Assembly (NCBI GenBank): GCA_035493555.1
Contig: DATJIC010000050.1
Coordinates: forward strand, 1-16,064
DNA: 16,064 bases
DNA from: CAMLKC01 sp035493555
GTDB taxonomy: Bacteria; Patescibacteriota; Saccharimonadia; Saccharimonadales; Saccharimonadaceae
Reading direction: 5' to 3'
Shown: positions 1 through 6,068 of the stretch, in pieces
Numbering within the stretch: the stretch's first letter is position 1
Layout: every line of letters begins with the position of its first letter
Notes under the pieces: model-generated
Told to the model about the DNA's origin: nothing
Seen by the model: the letters and a program-made list of their open reading frames with translations, nothing else
The model's database searches: none
Made by a program: the position numbers and the translations under genes

Positions 1-29
1 TACAAGGGTGGGAAGGTCTGAAACAAAAA

Positions 30-527
30 CTATTTGCCAGTAAGTTCAAACAATGCCAGCCCCTCGTCTCTCATAAACCCAGGGAAAAGTTGAACCTTTG
101 GCTCTCCGTGCTCAACAATATATTCCGCCGGAATAGCTATCTGCCGCCACGAAAACTTTCCGTCACTCTCTGCCTTTAAGCGCTCCATCTCGGCGATCAT
201 ATCATCGCGGGTAATAGCATACACCGCGGCGTCCATCTTGGCCCAAATGATAGCCGACATGCACATTGGGCATGGCTCGGCCGTACAATACATAACACAG
301 CCAGATAGATATGGCTGGCCAAGAAGGGAACAGGCTTTCCGTATTGCATCAATTTCAGCGTGACCGTTAACTGGGTCGTTAGCCGATTTCAGCGTCTCGA
401 AACCGGTCGAGATAACCTCACCGTCTTTCACAATAACCGCGCCGTGGCCATAATCACCGTTGGCTGCAGACGTTTTTGCCGCTTCAATCGCCAGTTGCAT
501 ATACTTTTCTTCAGGTTGAATAGTCAC
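30..527 (-). CDS. Zinc-dependent nucleoside/base deaminase (guanine deaminase/TadA-like fold)
   Basis: A 165-residue cytidine-deaminase-superfamily enzyme that would hydrolytically deaminate a free base or nucleoside in the cytosol. The catalytic signature is complete: H56-A-E58 (zinc ligand and proton-shuttle glutamate) and PCPMC at 85-89 (zinc ligands C86 and C89). The order and spacing, and the 'IRKAC..LG' stretch after HAE, resemble Bacillus-type guanine deaminase (about 156 aa) more than tRNA adenosine deaminase, but the substrate cannot be fixed from sequence. The start used is GTG at 525-527, directly after an in-frame TAG. It has no clear SD. An ATG at codon 10 (498-500) is preceded by a weak purine run (GAAGAAAAG) but would remove the first helix seen in homologues. 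A TATAAT box and a short inverted repeat lie upstream (see 556-578). Confidence 0.85.
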   Translation of the reverse strand: MTIQPEEKYMQLAIEAAKTSAANGDYGHGAVIVKDGEVISTGFETLKSANDPVNGHAEIDAIRKACSLLGQPYLSGCVMYCTAEPCPMCMSAIIWAKMDAAVYAITRDDMIAEMERLKAESDGKFSWRQIAIPAEYIVEHGEPKVQLFPGFMRDEGLALFELTGK

Positions 528-555
528 CTACGTAGAACTCGTTTCCATTTCTTAA

Positions 556-578
556 GAGCTAATAGTAGCTCAATTATA
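556..578 (-). promoter_or_regulatory. Promoter -10 and 5'-leader hairpin of the deaminase gene
   Basis: On the minus strand a perfect TATAAT (573-578) lies about 45 nt before the GTG start. It is immediately followed by a perfect 6-bp inverted repeat, GAGCTA-CTAT-TAGCTC (556-571). The predicted start of transcription (about 566) falls within or next to the repeat, so it may act as DNA operator or partial leader structure. No good -35 was found: CTGCCA is present but at 19 nt spacing. The rest of the 528-626 gap shows nothing else clear. Confidence 0.45.
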
Positions 579-626
579 TCAAACAGAAATAATTTCTTGG
601 CAGCCCTTAGTGAGCATACTTCGCAA

Positions 627-974
627 CTATTGAAGTTTATTTTGTAGGCTTTTACGCATTTTATAAATAGTAATTCCGTCTACAATCAATACACTGGCTA
701 GTATGCCAATTAATGTAGTGTATACATAATTGAATGCCCTCCAACTATCTAAGGCCTTTTGATACCTTACACCGCAACTTAGATCAGCCTCGCCAATTAT
801 ACCGTCATGGAAGGTCACATCCGCACATCCCGAATACGTCGAGGCCTTTGGCTTATTCGCTCCATTGGTACTTAGTAGAAAGGTATTAATGCCAATTCCA
901 ATAATTGAAATAGCCGCTATTGCAATGAGGACTCTGGAAAATAATCTCTTGTTGAACCCTCGCTTTTTAGTCAT
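627..974 (-). CDS. Small membrane protein with two helices, unknown function
   Basis: A 115-residue protein that I do not recognise. It has a basic N-terminus (KKRGFNKR), a hydrophobic helix at about 14-35, an extracytoplasmic loop of about 48 residues with two cysteines (C50 and C67, possibly a disulfide), a second helix at about 83-104, and a short basic C-terminal tail (KMRKSLQNKLQ). By the positive-inside rule both ends are cytoplasmic. The ATG start at 972-974 has no SD. Instead a TGT-TATTAT extended -10 ends 6 nt before the ATG (981-986), predicting a leaderless mRNA, and this box abuts the terminator of tRNA-Trp. The reading frame is open and bounded by regulatory signals, so I take it as real. 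Function is unknown. Confidence 0.7.
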   Translation of the reverse strand: MTKKRGFNKRLFSRVLIAIAAISIIGIGINTFLLSTNGANKPKASTYSGCADVTFHDGIIGEADLSCGVRYQKALDSWRAFNYVYTTLIGILASVLIVDGITIYKMRKSLQNKLQ

Positions 975-980
975 AGTCTT

Positions 981-988
981 ATAATAAC
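981..988 (-). promoter_or_regulatory. Extended -10 for a leaderless transcript of the two-helix protein
   Basis: The minus strand reads TGT-TATTAT (-10 at 981-986), then AAGACT (6 nt), then ATG. That places the expected transcription start on the A of the ATG. The box lies within the T-rich tail of the upstream tRNA terminator. No convincing -35 is present; an extended -10 does not need one. Confidence 0.5.
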
Positions 989-1014
989 AAAAAGCCTCCA
1001 GAGTGAGACTTTTT
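989..1014 (-). terminator. Intrinsic terminator of tRNA-Trp
   Basis: Read on the minus strand it is AAAAAGTCTC, a 6-nt loop ACTCTG, then GAGGCTTTTT. This is a fully paired 10-bp stem with one G-U pair, followed by a T-rich tail. It lies 15 nt past the encoded CCA of tRNA-Trp. On the plus strand the same arms contain a C-A mismatch, so it is better formed as minus-strand RNA. Confidence 0.75.
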
Positions 1015-1029
1015 TATTATGCTTATGCT

Positions 1030-1104
1030 TGGCAGGGGCATGAGGAATCGAACCTCAATCTACGGTTTTGGAGACCGCTATACTAACCGTTGTACTATGC
1101 CCCT
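1030..1104 (-). tRNA. trnW: tRNA-Trp (CCA anticodon), CCA 3' end encoded
   Basis: The minus strand folds as a complete cloverleaf. The acceptor is AGGGGCA/TGCCCCT (1098-1104 with 1034-1040). The D stem is GTAC/GTAT, and the anticodon stem is GCGGT/ACCGT around the loop CTCCAAA. The variable loop is AGAT, and the T stem is TGAGG/CCTCA with loop TTCGATT. The discriminator is G, followed by a genomically encoded CCA (1030-1032). The anticodon CCA reads UGG only, so Trp is not read from UGA by this tRNA. Confidence 0.96.
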
Positions 1105-1120
1105 TTATGGTACGAGCATT

Positions 1121-1129
1121 ATTATACCA
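1121..1129 (-). promoter_or_regulatory. tRNA-Trp promoter (extended -10)
   Basis: The minus strand has TGG-TATAAT, a perfect hexamer with an extended TGn (hexamer at 1121-1126). It lies 16 nt upstream of the tRNA 5' end, giving a precursor leader of about 9 nt. At -35 there is only a weak TTTATT. Confidence 0.7.
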
Positions 1130-1221
1130 CAAGGCCACCCCTTAATAAAAAATGAAAAATACAACGCAGGCACGGCGCGGGCCAGTGTATGCTTAATATA
1201 TAAACAAACACGGAGGGATGT

Positions 1222-1782
1222 ATGGATAGGGAGCAGTTACAAACGCTTATTACGAGTATTCCGGTGCTAGACGAACGCGAAGCAGCCGACAAGCAAGATG
1301 CGCTGGATTGGATAGGTTCGGACGCGCCGCTCTACCGGATCCAAAAACCCGACGTGCCACCTAAACACCTGGTAAGTTACTTTGCCATCGTTGACCCTAA
1401 AACCAACAAGATTCTCCTGCAAGACCACCTGTTAGCAAAACGCTGGCTACCAGCCGGCGGGCACGTTGACCCTAACGAAGACCCGGCCGAGACCGTAAGG
1501 CGTGAATGCGAGGAAGAGCTTAGCATACCGGCCGAGTTCCTTGGCAATGCCGTGCCTCACTTTGTTACTGTTACAAAAACCAACGGCCAGGGCGAGCATA
1601 CCGACGTGTCGTTATGGTATTTACTGCAAGCCAATGAAGCCACGCCGCTCACGATAGAACCAGGTAAATTTGCCGAGGTACGCTGGTGGGGAATTGACGA
1701 AGTACTAGGCAGCCCCATAACGTTATTTGACCCAGAGCTCCACCGCTTTATAGGCAAGCTCCGGCACGCCTCGCTGGTATAA
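1222..1782 (+). CDS. NUDIX hydrolase
   Basis: A 186-residue cytosolic pyrophosphohydrolase of the NUDIX family, which cleaves nucleoside diphosphate-X compounds. The Nudix box runs from G80 to I102 and fits the Gx5Ex7REUxEExGU consensus (GHVDPNE...RRECEEELSI). The glycine near its end is a serine (S101), a tolerated variation. The metal-binding cluster ECEEE is intact. An N-terminal segment of about 50 residues precedes the Nudix fold, which begins near 'YFAIVDPK'. The substrate cannot be predicted. The start is ATG 1222, fixed by a strong GGAGGG at 1212-1217. A candidate -10 TATATA lies at 1197-1202. The stop codon overlaps the promoter of the next gene. Confidence 0.92.
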   Translation: MDREQLQTLITSIPVLDEREAADKQDALDWIGSDAPLYRIQKPDVPPKHLVSYFAIVDPKTNKILLQDHLLAKRWLPAGGHVDPNEDPAETVRRECEEELSIPAEFLGNAVPHFVTVTKTNGQGEHTDVSLWYLLQANEATPLTIEPGKFAEVRWWGIDEVLGSPITLFDPELHRFIGKLRHASLV

Positions 1783-1783
1783 T
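1775..1783 (+). promoter_or_regulatory. Extended -10 for a leaderless transcript of the winged-helix gene
   Basis: TGG-TATAAT (hexamer 1778-1783) is followed by 6 nt and the ATG at 1790, with no SD between. The perfect -10 overlaps the TAA stop (1780-1782) of the NUDIX gene. The downstream gene would therefore be transcribed from the end of its neighbour, starting on or beside its own ATG. Confidence 0.55.
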
Positions 1784-1789
1784 AGCCGT

Positions 1790-2851
1790 ATGAACATTGC
1801 TAAAACACGCCTTTACAGCCAGCACATTGCGCAGGCCGATTTTACAACCGCCGAAGACGTCGTTACCTGGATGGGCGCCATGCAAGCCCAGGATTACCAA
1901 GGCGCATTGTGGGCGATCGCGCTCCGGACACCGCACCTTACCCGCGAGGCGGTGGAACAGGCAATTGCGGACAGAAAGATTGTCCGCACATGGCCCATGC
2001 GTGGCACGCTTCATTTTTTAGCAGCGCAGGACGTCCGCTGGATGGTCAGCCTCCTTGCCCCTAGGGCAATTGCAGCCGCGGCCAGCAGACGCCGGGGGCT
2101 TGATGTAACCGATGAGGTAATAGCAAAAAGCACGCAGGTTATTACCCGTGCGCTTGAAGGCGGCAACTGCCTTACAAGAACCGAACTTTGCGACCTACTC
2201 GACCAACACGGCATTGCCACGGCAGGGCAGCGCGGCATTCATATTTTGCACTATTTAGCCGAAACGGGGCTGCTTTGCTTTGGCCCGCATAAGGGCAAGC
2301 AGCCAACGTTTGTTTTAGTAGATGAATGGTTGCCGCCCGTAAAGCCAAAGGAGCGCGAGGAAGCCTTAGGCGAGCTTGCCAAGCGCTATTTTATAAGCCA
2401 TGGCCCCGCGAGCCTTAAAGACTTTGCCGGTTGGGCAAACCTGACCATGGGCGACGCCAAAACAGGCCTAGAACATGCAAAACCCGTATTGCTGCAAGAA
2501 ACCATACAAGGCATTGAATATTGGCTAAGCCCCTCCGCCAAAGAGGCGAGCGGCACCTTTTTACTCCCTGGATTCGACGAATACATGCTAGGGTACAAAG
2601 ACCGCTCGGCGGCGCTGCAAGCCGAACATTCCAACAAAATCGTTCCCGGCGGAAACGGCATGTTCTTATCGACCTTGGTTATAGATGGCCAGGTGGCTGG
2701 CACCTGGAAACGCCAAACGCGCGCAAAAAGCCAAACACTTTCCATACTGCCGTTCCAGCGGCTCACCGCAGATCAAATGAGTTCGATTACACCCACCGTG
2801 CGGCGCTACCAAGACTACAGCGGCCTTGAAACGCTGTTACAATACCCTTAG
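1790..2851 (+). CDS. Winged-helix DNA-binding protein of the HTH_42 / YcaQ-AlkZ-like class
   Basis: A 353-residue protein whose layout matches the PF06224 winged-helix family. That family includes the YcaQ and AlkZ DNA glycosylases, which unhook alkylated or crosslinked bases. The N-terminal motif MQAQDYQGALWAI (31-43) contains Q32-A-Q34, at the place of the QxQ catalytic motif of AlkZ-type enzymes. 'RTWPMRGTLHFL' (about 67-78) is another family hallmark, and a C-terminal 'LPGFDEYMLGY' block is typical. Family membership is firm; glycosylase activity is inference, since many members are uncharacterised. The ATG at 1790 has no SD but has a TATAAT 6 nt upstream. The TAG stop shares TTAG (2848-2851) with the stop of the convergent DUF475 gene, and no terminator is visible between them. 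Confidence 0.85.
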   Translation: MNIAKTRLYSQHIAQADFTTAEDVVTWMGAMQAQDYQGALWAIALRTPHLTREAVEQAIADRKIVRTWPMRGTLHFLAAQDVRWMVSLLAPRAIAAAASRRRGLDVTDEVIAKSTQVITRALEGGNCLTRTELCDLLDQHGIATAGQRGIHILHYLAETGLLCFGPHKGKQPTFVLVDEWLPPVKPKEREEALGELAKRYFISHGPASLKDFAGWANLTMGDAKTGLEHAKPVLLQETIQGIEYWLSPSAKEASGTFLLPGFDEYMLGYKDRSAALQAEHSNKIVPGGNGMFLSTLVIDGQVAGTWKRQTRAKSQTLSILPFQRLTADQMSSITPTVRRYQDYSGLETLLQYP

Positions 2852-3906
2852 ATTTTCTCGACGTCGGCGTCGCTTTTATCCTTTACCGAACTGGCAATGG
2901 CGGCTCCAATAACCAGCAGGCCGATAAGGCCCACGTACATTTCAGGGATCTCGTAAAACAAGCCAATAAGCAACGTGAGCGCAAGGGCGCCAATAACGTA
3001 GTGGGCAGCATGCTCAAGGTAGCGGTAGGTGTTAAGCACTTTACGGTGCACGATATAAAGCGTCAGCGAACGCACCCATAGCGCCCCCACGCCAAGACCA
3101 ACAGCAATCAGCACGACATCTTTTGTTACGGCAAATGCGCCAATAACACCGTCAAAGCTAAAGCTGGCGTCAAGTACCTCTAAGTAGATAAACGATGCCA
3201 GCCCTGCCATTGCCGTTGCCTGCATAGCTTTGCCCGCGCGCTTTTCAGCCTTTTCGTGTTGGCGCGTAAAGAGTTCGGACAAGCCGTGAATAAGCACGTA
3301 GATACCAATACCTACAGCACCGGCAGTAAGGGTTTCAACAGGGTGAGGATTGCCTGGGATAGCAGCGATAATAAGCAAGAAAACAACGCTCACAAAAACA
3401 TACAGGCCGCGGCGGTTGATATCCTGCAGCAGTTTCTCAAACCGCTTTAGCCAGCGGATTTCGCGGGAATCGTCAAAGAAAAAGTGAAGTGCGAGCGTAA
3501 ACAGGAACATGCCGCCAAACGCCGCAATACTCGGGTGGGCATGATGAAGCGCCTCGGCGTATTTATCCGGTTCCTGCAAGGCAAGATGGAACACCTGCCC
3601 CCACGACAGATCGGCCGTTGCCATAACGATAAGGATAGGAAAAATAATCCTCATTCCAAACACGGCAATTAAAATACCAAACGTCATAAACATGCGCTGC
3701 CAAAACGGGCTCATCTTGGTGAGGGTTCGTGCGTTAATAATAGCGTTGTCAAAGCTAAAGGTGAGTTCGATCACCATTAGCGTAGCCGCGATAAGCATCG
3801 CCTCGGTTCCCATAAATATCATGACAAGAGCAAGAGTTAAAACGGTAATAACGGCGGAAACAATAAAAACTTTTGGTGAAGCGTGACGCGGATTAGTTGG
3901 AGACAT
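2848..3906 (-). CDS. DUF475 / TerC-superfamily integral membrane protein
   Basis: A 352-residue polytopic protein with about nine hydrophobic segments. The signature ELTFSFDNAIIN (47-58) is echoed in the second half by EVLDASFSFDGVIGAF (243-258). This gives the two-fold pseudo-symmetry, with acidic residues in the membrane, that is typical of TerC-like proteins, for which metal-ion handling is suggested. 'AHPSIAAFGGMFLF' and 'FFFDD' (about 124-146) are characteristic of DUF475. The substrate is unproven. The start is set at ATG 3904-3906 because a TATACT box (3913-3918) sits 6 nt upstream; the longer TTG reading at 3924 would place that promoter inside the gene. It is transcribed towards the NUDIX/winged-helix pair, overlapping the latter by 4 bp. 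Confidence 0.88.
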   Translation of the reverse strand: MSPTNPRHASPKVFIVSAVITVLTLALVMIFMGTEAMLIAATLMVIELTFSFDNAIINARTLTKMSPFWQRMFMTFGILIAVFGMRIIFPILIVMATADLSWGQVFHLALQEPDKYAEALHHAHPSIAAFGGMFLFTLALHFFFDDSREIRWLKRFEKLLQDINRRGLYVFVSVVFLLIIAAIPGNPHPVETLTAGAVGIGIYVLIHGLSELFTRQHEKAEKRAGKAMQATAMAGLASFIYLEVLDASFSFDGVIGAFAVTKDVVLIAVGLGVGALWVRSLTLYIVHRKVLNTYRYLEHAAHYVIGALALTLLIGLFYEIPEMYVGLIGLLVIGAAIASSVKDKSDADVEKI

Positions 3907-3912
3907 GACTTT

Positions 3913-3918
3913 AGTATA
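3913..3918 (-). promoter_or_regulatory. -10 box for a leaderless transcript of the DUF475 gene
   Basis: The minus strand reads TATACT (3913-3918), then AAAGTC, then ATG (3906), a 6-nt gap with no SD. It follows directly on the T-tract of the terminator at 3924-3949. No good -35 is visible. Confidence 0.5.
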
Positions 3919-3923
3919 TAACA

Positions 3924-3949
3924 AAAGACTCCCGGTAAAAGGAGCCTTT
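3924..3949 (-). terminator. Intrinsic terminator of the LPXTG surface-protein gene
   Basis: On the minus strand AAAGGCTCC and GGAGTCTTT form a 9-bp stem with one G-U pair around an 8-nt loop (TTTTACCG). The T-rich tail TGTTAT follows. It begins 19 nt past the TAA (3968-3970) of the surface-protein gene and runs straight into the DUF475 -10. Confidence 0.7.
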
Positions 3950-3967
3950 CGTTGTAATTAGTATCGC

Positions 3968-5302
3968 TTAACGGCCAAGCAGTTCAGCAAGCAAACCACG
4001 ACGACTTGCAACGTAGTAACCTACGGCTGCAATAAGCGAACCTAGACCGAGCGTGCTGCCGATGATCTCAGCAGGACCGGTGTGTGGAAGCTCAGCTACA
4101 GGAATGTGCTGGCAGGCAACATCACCAACGGGCTTATATTTACCTTGGTCTTTTTCTTCAACGGTAATGATCTTACCGGTTGATTGGTCACAAACCTGAA
4201 CCTTGTTAGGAGGTGTTACGGTAAATGGCTGCTTACAGCTATCGCTGGTAACGGTTTTTTCAGTCCCGTTTACGTCAACAGTAACGTAGGCTTGAACACT
4301 GTAATCGCCAGGCTTGTCCTGCGCGTAGGTATCGCCGCTGATGCGGGCAATCTCGTTACCGCTTGCATCGCGGATAACATACTCAATGCTCTTGAAGGTA
4401 GCGTGCGTTACCGTGTAGTCGGTTGTAAATTTAAAGTGCGTGCGGTCGATCTTGTCGACGGTAAGCGCGTTACATAGATATTCAGGGGTTGGTGGAGGTG
4501 TCGAGACGGTAATAACTGTCTGGCAGGCTGGGCCGGTAACGGCTTTCATTTGGCCGTTCACTTTAACGTTAACCGTCAGCTTAGCAGTGTAATCCTTAGC
4601 CATGTCGTAGGTGTGGCTTTGGGTGGTCGAGGCGGTGGTTACCGTCTTACCGTCGCCAAAGTCGTAGGTGTAGCTAACAATCGTGGCGCCGTTTTTAGCC
4701 GTTGCCTTTGCTGTAAACTTACGTTCTGTCCGGCTGATCTTGTCGGCGGTAAGTGCCGTACAAGCATACACTGGCTTTGGTTTAGGGTGAGCGTGAACAG
4801 GGTTACCACAAGAGGTCATAACCGCTGCTTTAAAGTTACCGTCGTTGTCAAAGAATACGTAGGCAACGATTGATTCAACACCCTTGGCATAGCTGTATTC
4901 GGGTGAACCTTCGTAGTAGTACTTGTTACCAATTTTTACCTTGGTACGGTTGGCATATAGCTGCTGGCGGCCAATGCTCGTTGCGCCAGTTGCAACGGTT
5001 TCACCGTTAACTGTTACGCGGCCATCGCGGTGAACTTCGCCCATTTTGGCAGATGTACCAGCATGGGTCATCTCGTAGTCGCTGAGGCCGTACGAGTGAT
5101 AAATGGTTTTTAGATCGCCGGTTTTATTAGCGTTGTAGCGCGATGCAAGCTCGCTCGGCGTAATACCACCACAGTAAATAATAGAATTATTATCACAGTC
5201 GCGGGGAAGCGCCGCGTTCGACGTTCCGTTCATGAAATTTAACATTAGTATGCTGGCAACAACCAGCGTTAGGGCCGCAAGTGATGCGTAAAACCTCTTC
5301 AT
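3968..5302 (-). CDS. LPXTG-type surface protein with PKD-like repeats
   Basis: A 444-residue secreted protein. A basic start (MKR) and a hydrophobic stretch at 6-24 form the signal peptide, with likely cleavage near SNA-A (28-31). A novel N-terminal domain spans about 31-170 and has C36, C44 and C165. Two tandem domains follow at about 179-267 and 275-362, each opening with 'Y-x-C-x-AL-T-x-DKI-x-RT'. The first carries the PKD motif YDFGDG...SHTYD (213-233). The second keeps the frame but has lost DFGDG. C181/C260 and C277/C356 sit alike in the two repeats. The C-terminus has LPHTG (405-409), a hydrophobic span (about 412-432) and RR, a sortase-type sorting signal. The start is ATG 5300-5302 with SD GGGAGG (5312-5317, 9-nt spacer), preferred over an upstream GTG. 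The role is probably attachment or cell-wall display. Confidence 0.88.
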   Translation of the reverse strand: MKRFYASLAALTLVVASILMLNFMNGTSNAALPRDCDNNSIIYCGGITPSELASRYNANKTGDLKTIYHSYGLSDYEMTHAGTSAKMGEVHRDGRVTVNGETVATGATSIGRQQLYANRTKVKIGNKYYYEGSPEYSYAKGVESIVAYVFFDNDGNFKAAVMTSCGNPVHAHPKPKPVYACTALTADKISRTERKFTAKATAKNGATIVSYTYDFGDGKTVTTASTTQSHTYDMAKDYTAKLTVNVKVNGQMKAVTGPACQTVITVSTPPPTPEYLCNALTVDKIDRTHFKFTTDYTVTHATFKSIEYVIRDASGNEIARISGDTYAQDKPGDYSVQAYVTVDVNGTEKTVTSDSCKQPFTVTPPNKVQVCDQSTGKIITVEEKDQGKYKPVGDVACQHIPVAELPHTGPAEIIGSTLGLGSLIAAVGYYVASRRGLLAELLGR

Positions 5303-5346
5303 CCTTATTTTCCTCCCTTGGTTCTCCACAAACCTTAGTTTCAGCT

Positions 5347-5375
5347 ATAGTAGCATACATTTTGTTTTATGTCAA
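5347..5375 (-). promoter_or_regulatory. Promoter of the LPXTG surface-protein gene
   Basis: The minus strand has a perfect -35 TTGACA (5370-5375), a 17-nt spacer and a -10 TACTAT (5347-5352). This predicts transcription from about 5340 with a leader of roughly 38 nt containing the GGGAGG SD. It is the best conventional sigma-70-like promoter in the window apart from secE. A 12-bp palindrome, AAAGTATACTTT (5410-5421), lies further upstream, between this promoter and the divergent kinase promoter. Confidence 0.75.
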
Positions 5376-5453
5376 TCTTATCGCCATCAAGATTACCATA
5401 AGCGGTATAAAAGTATACTTTGCGAGTACTTTAATGTCATTCAGCCATAATTT

Positions 5454-5462
5454 TGCTATACT
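5454..5462 (+). promoter_or_regulatory. Extended -10 for a leaderless transcript of the P-loop kinase
   Basis: TGC-TATACT (hexamer 5457-5462) is followed by 7 nt (GTCATAT) and the ATG at 5470. No SD is present. It sets the start codon: the longer open frame from 5281 would overlap the divergent surface-protein gene and its promoter. Confidence 0.6.
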
Positions 5463-5469
5463 GTCATAT

Positions 5470-6057
5470 ATGAAATCATTGAGCCTTTCTAGACCACATA
5501 TGATTATTATGGTGGGCGTCCCGGGGAGCGGTAAGTCTTTTTTTGCTGAAAAATTCGCCAGTACATTTAATGCACCGTACGTTAGCCGTGAAAAAATCGC
5601 TATGCGCCTGGGGTACGACATAAAAGAGGCCGATCTGATTGCTCACGATCTGCTGGACGAACTTTTTAAGACCCAGCAATCTATTATTGTCGACGGACTT
5701 GCCGATACCCGAGCTGCACGGGGCGAACTGGCTACCAAAGCGCGCCGCGCCAAGTACGACACGCTCCTTATTTGGGTTCAAACAGACGCCGCAACCGCTA
5801 AGGGCCGTTCTACTAAACGGGGCGGCGAAGGAACTCACCGCGTCTTAAGTGCCGATGAGTACGAACAGGCAGCAAAGCGCTTCGTTCCGCCTATCGCCAT
5901 AGAAAAACCGGTCGTCATAAGCGGCAAACATACCTATGCAACGCAGGCAAAGGTGGTTTTGAAAAAACTCTCCGAACCGCGCGCCACCATCTCTCTGCAT
6001 ACCACCGCTCCCGTCCGGCCGGAACAACCAGGTCGCCGTAACATAACGATCCGTTAG
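5470..6057 (+). CDS. P-loop ATP-binding protein, AAA_33-type small kinase
   Basis: A 195-residue cytosolic protein with Walker A GVPGSGKS at 16-23. A Walker-B-like IIVDG (72-76) is followed by the arginine-bearing segment LADTRAARGEL. A beta-strand 'LLIWVQTD' with a K/R-rich lid (KGRSTKR, 111-117) completes a small P-loop kinase core, as in AAA_33 zeta-toxin/polynucleotide-kinase-like proteins. The substrate is unknown. The last 25 or so residues (from 'SEPRATISLH') are Pro/Arg/Thr-rich and probably disordered. The start is ATG 5470, chosen from the promoter 7 nt upstream and the position of the first beta-strand. Its TAG stop overlaps the SD of the following metallopeptidase, so the two form an operon. 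Confidence 0.82.
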   Translation: MKSLSLSRPHMIIMVGVPGSGKSFFAEKFASTFNAPYVSREKIAMRLGYDIKEADLIAHDLLDELFKTQQSIIVDGLADTRAARGELATKARRAKYDTLLIWVQTDAATAKGRSTKRGGEGTHRVLSADEYEQAAKRFVPPIAIEKPVVISGKHTYATQAKVVLKKLSEPRATISLHTTAPVRPEQPGRRNITIR

Positions 6058-6068
6058 GAGCCATCAGC

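Noticed and set aside
5410..5421. 12-bp palindrome AAAGTATACTTT between the surface-protein and kinase promoters.
   Set aside because: About four 12-bp palindromes are expected by chance in 16 kb. It is AT-rich and not in register with either promoter, so it is only noted.
5281..5469. N-terminal extension of the P-loop kinase frame upstream of ATG 5470.
   Set aside because: It would overlap the divergent surface-protein gene and both promoters. An extended -10 lies 7 nt before ATG 5470, and the first beta-strand of the P-loop fold begins just after that ATG.
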